The notes under the pieces were generated by a model. That model searched no databases. It saw only the letters and a program-made list of their open reading frames with translations, and was not told the origin of the DNA. Of a stretch of 40,354 nt of DNA, positions 17,006 through 24,869 are shown in pieces. A program made the translations under genes and the position numbers. The DNA lies in the NCBI GenBank assembly GCA_021850705.1, contig JAJZKU010000007.1, positions 1-40,354 on the forward strand. The letters run 5' to 3'. The first letter of the stretch is position 1, and every line of letters starts with the position of its first letter. Source of the stretch: Microcaldota archaeon. GTDB taxonomy: Archaea; Micrarchaeota; Micrarchaeia; Micrarchaeales; CABMGC01.

Positions 17006-17638
17006 ATGAGATCCGCGGATGCGACAACGATAGTACGTGTGCTTCTGATAATATTCGTAGCATACCTGATAATATACAAGTTCAATCCTTTTGTCATAGC
17101 AGTACTTATTGGAATAGCCATATTGCTTGATGCGATTGACGGCTTCTTCGCCCTTCACGAGGCTTCAAAAGGAAGGATAACCTTTGGCAAGTATGTATCT
17201 GCGCTCAGAGGCAATGAAAGGGCAAAGGCAGAGGTAGCTGCGGTCAAAAAGACCCTGAAGAAAAAAGCAAAGTACGGGGCAAGGATGGATGTTGCAGGTG
17301 ACCGTGCGGTAGAATACATATTATGGATAACCTTTGTCTATACAGGAGTAGTGCCGATATTCGTGCTCTTCCTTATTGTGATAAGGCACTCGTTTGTCGA
17401 TGCGGTAATGGCTGCGAATGGAACCTCTTCGAAGATGAAGACAAGATTCGCAAAGGTTGTCTACTCTTCAAACATAGGAAGAGGATTTGTTAATGTCTTT
17501 AAGTTCATTACATTCGCATACCTGCCATTCGTATACATAAGCGGCTATCCGATAATAGTAGGATATGTGCTTGTTACCATACTTGTGGGATATATTATGC
17601 TAAGGGGAGCTGCTGAACTGTATGAGAGTTTTGCGTGA
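17006..17638 (+). CDS. CDP-alcohol phosphatidyltransferase family membrane protein with split motif
   Basis: A 210-aa integral membrane protein with about five or six hydrophobic helices. CDP-alcohol phosphotransferases join a CDP-activated lipid to an alcohol using the motif DGxxAR-x8-G-x3-D-x3-D. Here the first half is DAIDGFFA (Asp41, Asp44) and the second is GARMDVAGD, so all four metal-binding aspartates are present. The halves are separated by about 41 residues instead of about nine, through a Lys/Ala-rich insertion, and the motif arginine is replaced (FFAL). Likely in polar lipid headgroup synthesis. The downstream GT2 gene overlaps or abuts its stop, suggesting a two-gene envelope operon. 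Confidence 0.8.
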   Translation: MRSADATTIVRVLLIIFVAYLIIYKFNPFVIAVLIGIAILLDAIDGFFALHEASKGRITFGKYVSALRGNERAKAEVAAVKKTLKKKAKYGARMDVAGDRAVEYILWITFVYTGVVPIFVLFLIVIRHSFVDAVMAANGTSSKMKTRFAKVVYSSNIGRGFVNVFKFITFAYLPFVYISGYPIIVGYVLVTILVGYIMLRGAAELYESFA

Positions 17639-17643
17639 AATTT

Positions 17644-18357
17644 ATGCGTACGAATCCGGAGATAAGCGTCATCATACCTGCAATGAATGAGGAGAAGTAC
17701 ATAGGCTTCCCGCTCAAAGGCTTCAGGAACCAGTCCTTCAGGAATTTTGAGATAATTGTTGTGGATGGGGGAAGCAAGGACGATACTGTTAAGATATCAA
17801 AAAGATACGGGGCAAAGGTGCTTGTCGAGAGGAAGAGGGGAATCTCACCCGCAAGGAATAGAGGGGCCGAAGCTGCAAAGGGAGAGATTCTTGTATTCCT
17901 GGATGCAGATACCAAACCTTCCAGGAATCTTCTTGCAGTCTACAGGAAGGTCTTTGCCGACAAGGATGTGATAGCCGCGACAGGGCCGATACTCCCGCTT
18001 GAGGATGCAGGATTCAGGATAAGGAGCGGGTACAAGTTTGTATCTGTATTCTTTGTCAAGAGCAGCATAAAGGTGGGAAGGCCTTCCATAGTAGGTTCTA
18101 ATTTTGCTGTGAGGAAGAGCGTCTTCATGAAGCAAGGTGGCTTTGACGAGAAGCTGATAACGTACGAAGACTGGGATCTTTCCGGAAGGCTGAAGAAGAG
18201 TGGTAAGATAGTATACGCAGATAAAGCCGTAGTCTATACCAGCGTACGCAGGATAAAGGCATGGGGAGTGAGCGGTTTCTTCATCTTCCATGTATCGAAT
18301 ATATTCAGGTATCATATGCTGAGAAAGCCAAAGGAGTACTATAAGGAGATACGGTAG
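17644..18357 (+). CDS. Family 2 glycosyltransferase
   Basis: A 237-aa GT-A fold enzyme. The N-terminal SVIIPAMNEEKYI and IIVVDGGSKDDT bind the nucleotide sugar, the metal-binding DAD lies at about 87-89 (FLDADT), and the acceptor region shows GGFDEKLITYEDWDLSGRL. It has no strong membrane helix, although WGVSGFFIFHVSNIF near the C-terminus could sit at the membrane. The ATG at 17644 is chosen because the in-frame GTG at 17635 forms GTGA with the upstream stop and would be the ribosome-binding site. Sugar and acceptor are unknown; neighbouring lipid-headgroup synthesis suggests glycolipids or surface glycans. Confidence 0.88.
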   Translation: MRTNPEISVIIPAMNEEKYIGFPLKGFRNQSFRNFEIIVVDGGSKDDTVKISKRYGAKVLVERKRGISPARNRGAEAAKGEILVFLDADTKPSRNLLAVYRKVFADKDVIAATGPILPLEDAGFRIRSGYKFVSVFFVKSSIKVGRPSIVGSNFAVRKSVFMKQGGFDEKLITYEDWDLSGRLKKSGKIVYADKAVVYTSVRRIKAWGVSGFFIFHVSNIFRYHMLRKPKEYYKEIR

Positions 18358-18430
18358 TTAATCAGTCTGTATTCTGCTTTTGGGCAGCTTATACAGAATC
18401 AATAAAAGAATTGCGAACTGATTTTACAGT

Positions 18431-19213
18431 ATGGCTGGAATTACCTTTCCAAAAGTAGGGGAGAAGCATAGGCTTGTTCCTTTATACAGTCCGGATAATG
18501 TATTGGATAGCACGCGCATTAAGACTCGTAAGCGAGCTATACTGATATACAGCAAGGATCTGGAAAAAGTAATGAAGAGAGAGCTTGGATTCTTAGCAGA
18601 TAAAAGACTTTCAAGATTGATTCCGAATCCTGAGAGCATATATCTATGCAGATCGGTCAAGGATCTGATTGTGGTAAAACTGGGCATAGGAGCACCGCTT
18701 ACCGCAGTTGTCGCAGAGGAGCTGTATGCCGCTGGAGTTAAGGAGATTCTTATAATGGGCATTGCAGGATCACTGAACAGGAAGCTTGACTTTGGTGATC
18801 TCGTAGTGTGCAGCAGGGCGGTACGGGATGAAGGCACATCGCACCATTATCTGAAGAATTCAGTGTATGTAAGCCCTAGTTCCGGACTTACCGTTAAATT
18901 ATGCAGAATCATGGATAAACTTGGCATAAAATACGCTAAAGGGACGACATGGACCATAGACGCACCGTATATGGAGACCGTGCACGAGGTTAAACGCTAT
19001 CGCAAAAAGAACGTTCTTACTGTGGAGATGGAAGCGGCTGCGCTCTTTGCTATTGCAAAGAGGAGAGGAAAGGGTGCGGCTGCGCTCTTTACAATATCGG
19101 ATATTCTTGACCCGGAAGGATGGAGCGGCTTTGATAAGTGCGGAAAGAGGAAGAGGAGGAGAGAGGCGTATCCGAAGATGGCAAGGGTAGCCAGGGAGTT
19201 TGGAAAAGGATAG
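18431..19213 (+). CDS. Nucleoside phosphorylase (uridine/purine phosphorylase family)
   Basis: A 260-aa PNP_UDP_1-family enzyme that would cleave nucleosides with phosphate to a free base and ribose 1-phosphate. It carries the phosphate-loop region KLGIGAPLTAVVAEEL, the family strand ILIMGIAGSL, and the nucleoside-binding signature TVEMEAAALFAIA, followed by the ISDIL segment with the catalytic Asp. The C-terminus is a strongly basic stretch (KCGKRKRRREAYPKM). CAATAAAAG about 25-30 bp before the ATG suggests a leaderless single-gene transcript. Base specificity cannot be read safely. Confidence 0.88.
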   Translation: MAGITFPKVGEKHRLVPLYSPDNVLDSTRIKTRKRAILIYSKDLEKVMKRELGFLADKRLSRLIPNPESIYLCRSVKDLIVVKLGIGAPLTAVVAEELYAAGVKEILIMGIAGSLNRKLDFGDLVVCSRAVRDEGTSHHYLKNSVYVSPSSGLTVKLCRIMDKLGIKYAKGTTWTIDAPYMETVHEVKRYRKKNVLTVEMEAAALFAIAKRRGKGAAALFTISDILDPEGWSGFDKCGKRKRRREAYPKMARVAREFGKG

Positions 19214-19272
19214 ACAGCATTGGCATTATGGGCAGCTTTGGCTGGTTTAAGAAGGAGGGCTGTTTTGATAAA

Positions 19273-19282
19273 ACTTTAAAAG
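19273..19282 (+). promoter_or_regulatory. TATA-like box for rpoK
   Basis: ACTTTAAAAG lies about 45-50 bp before the rpoK ATG in the 111-bp gap after the phosphorylase gene. It would place the transcript start near 19305, leaving a short leader. Confidence 0.45.
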
Positions 19283-19324
19283 CCTTTTTATCCAATAGAG
19301 ATATGCGTTTTTGATTCTTATAAT

Positions 19325-19522
19325 ATGGTCTTTACTATGGAGTATACAAAATTCGAGAAGGCAAGCATAATAGGGGCACGCGCCCTTCAGCTGGCATACG
19401 GAGCGCCTCCGCTGATAAAGGTGCCTGCGCACGTCTATGACCCTCTTGAACTCGCAGAGATAGAGTATGAGGAGAAGGCAATACCTATAGTAGTGATAAG
19501 AAGGAGAGCAGGATCATCATGA
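19325..19522 (+). CDS. rpoK: RNA polymerase subunit K (Rpb6/omega family)
   Basis: A 65-aa subunit that clamps the C-terminal region of the large RNA polymerase subunit during assembly. The family signature covers most of the protein: YTKFEKASIIGARALQLAYG, then GAPPLI, DPLELAEIEYEE and IPIVVIRR. Length is normal for archaeal RpoK. A second in-frame ATG at 19337 would give 61 aa and still keep the whole domain. The stop overlaps the start of the next gene as ATGA, so this essential transcription subunit is coupled to a lipid-biosynthesis gene. Confidence 0.95.
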   Translation: MVFTMEYTKFEKASIIGARALQLAYGAPPLIKVPAHVYDPLELAEIEYEEKAIPIVVIRRRAGSS

Positions 19523-20961
19523 AGCATACGGAATACGACATAATAGTGGCAGGAGCAGGAATAGCGGGCGCCCTTGCCGCAGCTGCTGCTGCAAGAGGAG
19601 GGGCAAAGGTAGTGATGCTGGACAGGAACCCGGATACGACGGTTGGAAAGAAGACCAACTGGGGATGGGTCTGCGGAGATGCGGTCGCAAAGACGCATAT
19701 TGATTTTATACACAAGAAGATAGGGCTTCAGCTCACCGAGCCTGAACTTGACCTTAAGGTAGATGGGGTGCTTGTCTTCAGCCCTGACCTTGAGAGGAAG
19801 TTCCAGTTCGAGGGAGCGGGATACAGCCTTGACAGGCCAAAGCTTGCAAAGAAGCTGGTCAACTATGCGGTCAAGGAAGGTGCCGAGTATGTGCCTCTGC
19901 ATGAGGTAGAAGGGCCTATAGTGGAAGATGGAAAGCTTGTAGGGGTCTTCGGAAGGGACCATAAGGGAGAGCAGTTCAGGATAAGGAGCAAGCTCGTGAT
20001 AGACTGTTTGGGAGTTGCAAGCACGATAAGGAGGAAGCTTCCTAAGAACGATTATATAGAGAACATGGTCAGCACGGATGACATAGAGTCTACAGGAAGG
20101 TACATCTACAAATTCACCCCTGAAGGCTCGGATGAACGCTACTATGATCCTAAGAATGCACTTATACACCTGAACCAGCAGCTCGCACCAGGAGGCTATG
20201 GCTGGGTCTTCCCTAAGACTGGAACCAGAATAAATGTAGGTCTTGGAGTGGAGAAGAAGAGCCTTGAGGTAAGGAACGAGAGGCTCGGAAGGAAGGATAC
20301 GCTCCACATGCTTATAGATGAATATGTTAAATGGAATCCGAATGTCAAGGATACTGTTATAGACGAGACTGACAGCAACGGAAAGGGATACTGGTCTGTT
20401 ACGGTAAGGAGACAGTTCGACAGTCTGGTCTACCAGAATTACCTTGGCGCAGGGGACACGATGGCTATGCCTAACCCTATAAGCGCAGGGGGGATAGGAC
20501 CGGCGATGGTTGCAGGTGTTCTTGCAGGAGAGGTTGCTGCAGAAGCAGTAGCAGCGAAGGACACAAGCATGGAGTTCCTGTGGAAGTACAATCTGAAGTT
20601 CAACGAGTCATATGGAAACAAGACAGCAGGCCTTGAAGCCTTCCGCGTCTATCTGCAGTCGCTCAACAACGACCTGATAAACTATGGAATGCACCACTTC
20701 CTTACAGAGGAAGAGGCTGTTGACATAAGCTACGGCAACATACCGAAGATTACAATCGCAAGCACCTTCCACAAGGTACTGCACGGAATAGCAAATATCG
20801 ACGCTTTCAAGAACCTGCTCTTCACCGTAAAGAAGATGCAGAAGATGAACGAGATATACCAGAGCTATCCCAGTACAGTAAGTGAATTCGGCGCATGGAA
20901 GCACATGGTCAACACGGAGATGAAAGAGGTTAAGGAAAAGTTCCACCCTAACCCTATATAG
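19519..20961 (+). CDS. Geranylgeranyl reductase family FAD enzyme (archaeal lipid saturation)
   Basis: A 480-aa FAD-dependent oxidoreductase. The dinucleotide motif GAGIAG is at 12-17, with the adenosine-binding MLDRNP after it. The family motif PGGYGWVFP, which lines the lipid site, and the second FAD motif GAGDTMAMPNPISAGGIGPA are both intact. Such enzymes hydrogenate the geranylgeranyl chains of archaeal ether lipids. The C-terminal third (about 370-480) is helical and longer than in minimal members. Translation is coupled to rpoK by a four-base overlap, and the 3' end overlaps the convergent ATPase gene by eight bases. Exact substrate cannot be told from sequence. Confidence 0.9.
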   Translation: MKHTEYDIIVAGAGIAGALAAAAAARGGAKVVMLDRNPDTTVGKKTNWGWVCGDAVAKTHIDFIHKKIGLQLTEPELDLKVDGVLVFSPDLERKFQFEGAGYSLDRPKLAKKLVNYAVKEGAEYVPLHEVEGPIVEDGKLVGVFGRDHKGEQFRIRSKLVIDCLGVASTIRRKLPKNDYIENMVSTDDIESTGRYIYKFTPEGSDERYYDPKNALIHLNQQLAPGGYGWVFPKTGTRINVGLGVEKKSLEVRNERLGRKDTLHMLIDEYVKWNPNVKDTVIDETDSNGKGYWSVTVRRQFDSLVYQNYLGAGDTMAMPNPISAGGIGPAMVAGVLAGEVAAEAVAAKDTSMEFLWKYNLKFNESYGNKTAGLEAFRVYLQSLNNDLINYGMHHFLTEEEAVDISYGNIPKITIASTFHKVLHGIANIDAFKNLLFTVKKMQKMNEIYQSYPSTVSEFGAWKHMVNTEMKEVKEKFHPNPI

Positions 20962-23176
20962 TCAGCTCCTGGCTCTTTCCGCCGTAAACAGAGAACCTCT
21001 TTGTGTCTTTTTTCTTCTCTCCTAGCACCGCCAGTTCATACCTCTTGTCCACCAGCATACCAGTAAATACTGTACAGCCGTCCTTGTCTGACATTGATTC
21101 GGATATGCGCTCTCCGAGGTACAGCAATTGCACGTTTGCCCCTTGCACTGCAGTACCTTCCTTGTTCTTGATTATGAACCGCGTATCAGAAAGCCTTGAA
21201 CTGCCCTCGTTTATGCTTGAGTCTTCATGGAATTCCTCTTCGGTTACCTCAGGCACTTCCACGAATACAGATGCCTCAGGAACCTTCCGCTTCCCATCCA
21301 TGCCGATATAGCTTACGGCACATACCCTCTGTCCAAGAACCTTCATCTTCTTAACAATCTCGGCATCTTCAGCCTCGTTGAATATCAGATCGTTTGAAGC
21401 GTACTTTGCCACGTCTGCGCTCTGCCTGAAGTACATCTTGAACTGCAGGAGCCTGCGTATCCTTGGGCTTATATCAGTGGCATTATGCGTTATCAGGAAT
21501 AATCCTATCCCTTTTTTCCTGAAGTTCTGGACCCTGTTTTCAAGGTCCTGGTTCGCAGCCGATTCCACATCATTGCTGAATACCACCTGTGCCTCCTCAA
21601 GGCAGATAAGCATGCGCAGCTTGCTGTCTCCGTATATGTCGAATGATTCTGCAAAGCCGTATATCTGGTTCAGGATAAGAGCGTAGAAGAATGGCTTCAT
21701 GTTGTTGCTCACATTTGAAAGGTCAAAGACGGCACCTCTCTCTATTATCGATCTGAAGTTTATCCCGTTGTTGTATGCGAACTCAGGCCTTGATATTATG
21801 AGGCGCAGATTCTGCAGCGCTGCCTTGATGTTTTCTCCATGCTTCGTATACTTTACAGAGGTGTTTGTCACCTTCGCATGCTGCTCTATCACAGCAAGCT
21901 CTATGTTTGCATATACGGTATTCGGATCGGGATCCTTTGTATCCTTGTAAGATTTGTTGAATGCTGAAAGAAGCACCTTCTCTATGGAATTCCTGTAAGG
22001 GCCGGCGTTTGAGGCAGAAGCTATAAGCATGCTGAGGTCTTCATAGAATCTCTCCGCATTTATCGTGCTGTCGCATCTGAAGAAATTTATCGGCTTCTGC
22101 GAATTGTATATCCTTATCACTTCGAGGCCGTTTGAACGGCCGAAGCCGTCCCATTCGTCATTCGGGGATATGATGACTATCCTGGTATCGCCTTCCTTTG
22201 CGACCTGGCCTATTATGCTCTTTGCAGAAAGGGTCTTTCCGGAACCTGGAAGACCTGATATCATGGCACCAAGATTCAGGGACTCTTTCATTATGCACAG
22301 CCTTTCATCTGTACTCTTTATCCCATTCTGCACGTAGCTGCCTACGACTATCCCTTCTTCCGAAGCATTGAATGAGGTCTTTATGGCAGGGAGCTTCCTT
22401 GTCCTGTCAGAGAAAGAGAGTAGTCTGCTGCATCTTTCCGTGGAAAATGGTATGCAGTTGACCTTTTCTATATTGGCATAGAGTTCGGGCATGGATTTTG
22501 CGGTTATCTCGCTCTCTTCCAGTATCAGAAGTTTGCTTTTGATGTATTTCTCGGCTTCTTCTGCCCCTGCAGACATATCTATCAGTACATAGAATTTGTA
22601 GGATGTCCCGTTGCTCATTATTATGTCATTAAGCATGTTGAGCGCAGAGCCGAGGACTCTTTTCTTATCTGAATCGTGGTAGATCTCCACTTGTGCAGAG
22701 TAATCCCTGTTCTCCAATATTGGCCTTGAATTCCTTGTCGCCCTTACCTCCATCTCGCTTATATCCTTCTCTATCTCTTTCTTTATCCTGTTTGTGCTTA
22801 TTATTTCAGAAGGGCAGAATGCGGTTATAATCTTTGCACCTGTGCCGTTTAGTATAACATACAGGTCTGAGAGCCTGGACTCCTGCACACTGTCCACTTT
22901 TTTATACGGAAGCGTATTGTCCTCGAATAAGTAGGTGGCGAAAACCTTGAATCTCTTTGCACTTCCTTCTGTCCAGCCATAATCCGATTCATCCATAGAG
23001 ATGCCGAAGTTATGCATTGCCGTGCTTACATCTGGAGAGTCGGTTATTATCGAGGTATGGCCTGCAGATATGTCATGCAGCACCATGAACTTTGAGTTGA
23101 GGAATGCGCTCAGAAGCAGTAGGTTGTCTGAGTTTGAAGGTATGGCGTTTACTCTTATGCAGCGCAATTCCGACAT
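20954..23176 (-). CDS. VirB4/HerA-superfamily ATPase with C-terminal beta-sandwich domain
   Basis: A 740-aa protein. Residues about 1-285 form a weakly conserved domain that resembles VirB4/TraC N-termini in layout. The motor has Walker A GLPGSGKT at about 308-315, Walker B MLICLEEAQ with Glu-Glu at about 527-528, and the FRKKGIGLFLITHNATDI segment typical of HerA/VirB4 proteins. Residues about 663-740 look like a carboxypeptidase-regulatory or transthyretin-like beta sandwich (NKEGTAVQGANVQLL). It has no membrane helix. GGTGA is seven bases before the ATG and overlaps the stop of the small membrane gene upstream. Last gene of a six-gene operon; no nurA or mre11 nearby, so a HerA-NurA repair role is less likely than secretion or DNA transfer. 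Confidence 0.85.
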   Translation of the reverse strand: MSELRCIRVNAIPSNSDNLLLLSAFLNSKFMVLHDISAGHTSIITDSPDVSTAMHNFGISMDESDYGWTEGSAKRFKVFATYLFEDNTLPYKKVDSVQESRLSDLYVILNGTGAKIITAFCPSEIISTNRIKKEIEKDISEMEVRATRNSRPILENRDYSAQVEIYHDSDKKRVLGSALNMLNDIIMSNGTSYKFYVLIDMSAGAEEAEKYIKSKLLILEESEITAKSMPELYANIEKVNCIPFSTERCSRLLSFSDRTRKLPAIKTSFNASEEGIVVGSYVQNGIKSTDERLCIMKESLNLGAMISGLPGSGKTLSAKSIIGQVAKEGDTRIVIISPNDEWDGFGRSNGLEVIRIYNSQKPINFFRCDSTINAERFYEDLSMLIASASNAGPYRNSIEKVLLSAFNKSYKDTKDPDPNTVYANIELAVIEQHAKVTNTSVKYTKHGENIKAALQNLRLIISRPEFAYNNGINFRSIIERGAVFDLSNVSNNMKPFFYALILNQIYGFAESFDIYGDSKLRMLICLEEAQVVFSNDVESAANQDLENRVQNFRKKGIGLFLITHNATDISPRIRRLLQFKMYFRQSADVAKYASNDLIFNEAEDAEIVKKMKVLGQRVCAVSYIGMDGKRKVPEASVFVEVPEVTEEEFHEDSSINEGSSRLSDTRFIIKNKEGTAVQGANVQLLYLGERISESMSDKDGCTVFTGMLVDKRYELAVLGEKKKDTKRFSVYGGKSQELTI

Positions 23177-23180
23177 TAAT

Positions 23181-23444
23181 TCACCTTATTATTGAGAGCA
23201 ATACTAGTACGGAGAAGAGGTTGGGAAGCATCAGCATCAGGTATATTCTGGCTCTGCCGGAAATTCTTTTCCTTGCCAACGCTATTGAAATTATAGCTGC
23301 AATCGATGCTGCGATGATTGCATATCCTCCTATGCCGATAGACAGCGCTATTGAGAGAATGGCGATCTGTACATTTGCGTATGCCAATGCAAGTGAGATG
23401 TGTTTTTCATACCAGGGGTCATTTGTGTTGCGGATGTACTTCAT
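23181..23444 (-). CDS. Small two-to-three-helix membrane protein of the ATPase operon
   Basis: An 87-aa protein of unknown family. The first 15 residues are polar and charged (RNTNDPWYEKH). Two hydrophobic helices follow at about 20-55, broken by a Gly-Ile-Gly-Gly turn, then a basic loop ARKRISGRAR, then a third helix (IYLMLMLPNLFSVLVLLSII) to the C-terminus. The start ATGA overlaps the stop of the upstream gene and the stop lies four bases before the ATPase ATG. Size, basic loop and position before a VirB4-like ATPase recall VirB3- or CedA2-type components, but sequence similarity is not evident to me. Confidence 0.72.
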   Translation of the reverse strand: MKYIRNTNDPWYEKHISLALAYANVQIAILSIALSIGIGGYAIIAASIAAIISIALARKRISGRARIYLMLMLPNLFSVLVLLSIIR

Positions 23445-23638
23445 TGAGCCACCATATACACTGCTGAAGAGAGAATCATTATTACAGAGAATATCAGGAT
23501 TTGCTTTGTCAGAATTTTTTGGCCAGCTTTCGTACTTTGGCCATTATTTGAGAATACCAGTATTATCGATAAGACAGAGACAACGATTACTGAAGACTCT
23601 GTTATGTATCTGAATAAGAATAGAAAATCGTTCATCAT
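23441..23638 (-). CDS. Tiny two-helix membrane protein of the ATPase operon (pilin-like?)
   Basis: A 65-aa protein with two membrane helices, at about 14-30 (SSVIVVSVLSIILVF) and 46-63 (ILIFSVIMILSSAVYMV), joined by a polar basic loop (SNNGQSTKAGQKILTKQ). A helix hairpin of this size with a charged loop is the layout of mature VirB2/TrbC pilins and of archaeal CedA1; I see no clear signal-peptidase site. The ATG at 23638 overlaps the upstream stop (TGATG) with GGTG just before it; the ATG at 23635 is an alternative start. The relation to pilins is a layout argument only. Confidence 0.7.
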   Translation of the reverse strand: MMNDFLFLFRYITESSVIVVSVLSIILVFSNNGQSTKAGQKILTKQILIFSVIMILSSAVYMVAQ

Positions 23639-24207
23639 CACACCATACTAAGATTATATCCTGCGGCTGGGATGAGAAGAATGCATGGCCACCCCTCCCT
23701 GTCTAATATCTTATTGAGGAAGGATGCTTTATCCGGGAAGGCCAGTTCAAGCTTGTTCTGCTCTTTTACGCGTTCAGATATGGCATTGCACCTGTAAAGG
23801 TCTATTATTCCGAATCTTCTGGCCGCTGTTTCCAATACCTCACTTTCCGATACTTTTCTTGAGCGGATGCCCTCTGTTATGAGCCGGTCAGTGACTATGC
23901 TTGATAGTGCTGCCTTGCGAGGCTCTGCAGAACTTGTTACATAGTTGCCAAATCTGTTCATTCCCAGATAGATATAGCGGTAGAAGGAATAGGCCTTGTC
24001 CGGTTCTTCCGACAGGTCCTTTATGTCTTCCACTCCGTTTAAGTTAATAGAGCCGCATGATCCAATATCTTCTTTTGCTACCGCAGTATCAAGATCTATG
24101 CGCGTCTTGTGCTTCAGCAGGTTAAGGGACTTTAGCAGCGCGAATATGAGTATGCCTATTATCAGGGGGTAGAATTGCGACAGGTATGGTATAATTAGCT
24201 GGGTCAT
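23638..24207 (-). CDS. Single-span membrane protein of the ATPase operon
   Basis: A 189-aa protein. One hydrophobic helix at about 12-28 (FYPLIIGILIFALLKSL) is followed by LKHKTR, so the soluble domain of about 155 residues should be cytoplasmic. That domain is mixed: an acidic stretch (KDLSEEPDK), aromatic residues (YSFYRYIYLGMNRFG) and a helical region (SESEVLETAARRFGIIDLYRCN). I do not recognise a family. Start and stop both overlap neighbours (ATGA and TGATG), so it is translated with the operon. It could dock the cytosolic ATPase to the membrane; this is inference from topology. Confidence 0.7.
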   Translation of the reverse strand: MTQLIIPYLSQFYPLIIGILIFALLKSLNLLKHKTRIDLDTAVAKEDIGSCGSINLNGVEDIKDLSEEPDKAYSFYRYIYLGMNRFGNYVTSSAEPRKAALSSIVTDRLITEGIRSRKVSESEVLETAARRFGIIDLYRCNAISERVKEQNKLELAFPDKASFLNKILDREGWPCILLIPAAGYNLSMV

Positions 24208-24869
24208 ATTTTCACGATGTTCAGCTTGTTTCCTCTTGAAGGGATTATCCTGTATCCAAGCTCAGGTAGCTCGTTAAGCGCAGATTGGACCTCTGATTTG
24301 TCCAGTCCGGTGTATTCCATGATCTCTTGCAGTGTGGCTTCCCTGCCTGACCTTGCAATTATCAATTCAGGAGCAGTTTGGTATAATTTATTGCGGAGTT
24401 TTGCATTGCCGTTCTCCAGTTCAAGATTCTTCTTCCTGAGCTCTATTATCCTCTTGGAGAGCAGAATATCGGAGTACTCGTTGGAGTTCATCTCCTTTAA
24501 CGCGCTCGAGTAATGATTTAGCTGGTTCTTTATAAGAGATTCTGAGACATGTGCATACACCTCGGACAATTTTATCTCGTATTTCCATTTGCAGTTGGAG
24601 AGAAGTTCGAAGAGCCTTAGAAGAATATCCCGCTTCGGGTTTTCCAGTACGGTATTTGATAGAAGTTCTATGGAAATGAGCTTTCCGTCAAGGTGGAATA
24701 CAAACCTTCTGTCCTGCTCTTCGATAGTGGCGCAGATGCTGCTCCCTTCTCCCGTTAGCTTGTAGGTTTTTACTCCTGAAAGGTACTCCCTTATCAGGCT
24801 TGCGCTGGCAGTCATGTCCGCATTTATGGACAGGGCATAGCTTATTGCGTACTTATTCTGCTTTTTCAT
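24204..24869 (-). CDS. Coiled-coil / helix-turn-helix protein of the ATPase operon
   Basis: A 221-aa soluble protein of unknown family. The N-terminal 100 residues are mixed alpha/beta (IEEQDRRFVFHLDGKLISIELL). A coiled coil runs through about 125-165 (SKRIIELRKKNLELENGNAKL). The C-terminal 50 residues read as a helix-turn-helix or winged helix (REATLQEIMEYTGLDKSEV then a short strand). A ribosome-binding AGGTG sits six bases before the ATG at 24869 and contains the rejected GTG start at 24878. It overlaps the previous gene by 17 bases and the next by four. It could be an operon regulator or a structural component. Confidence 0.68.
   Translation of the reverse strand: MKKQNKYAISYALSINADMTASASLIREYLSGVKTYKLTGEGSSICATIEEQDRRFVFHLDGKLISIELLSNTVLENPKRDILLRLFELLSNCKWKYEIKLSEVYAHVSESLIKNQLNHYSSALKEMNSNEYSDILLSKRIIELRKKNLELENGNAKLRNKLYQTAPELIIARSGREATLQEIMEYTGLDKSEVQSALNELPELGYRIIPSRGNKLNIVKI

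Noticed and set aside
19435-20307. 290-codon minus-strand frame opposite the reductase gene
   Set aside because: The plus-strand frame carries a complete FAD enzyme; the reverse frame has no recognisable domain.
20954-23176. HerA of a HerA-NurA-Mre11-Rad50 repair cluster
   Set aside because: No nurA, mre11 or rad50 gene in the neighbourhood; all co-transcribed partners are small membrane or orphan proteins.
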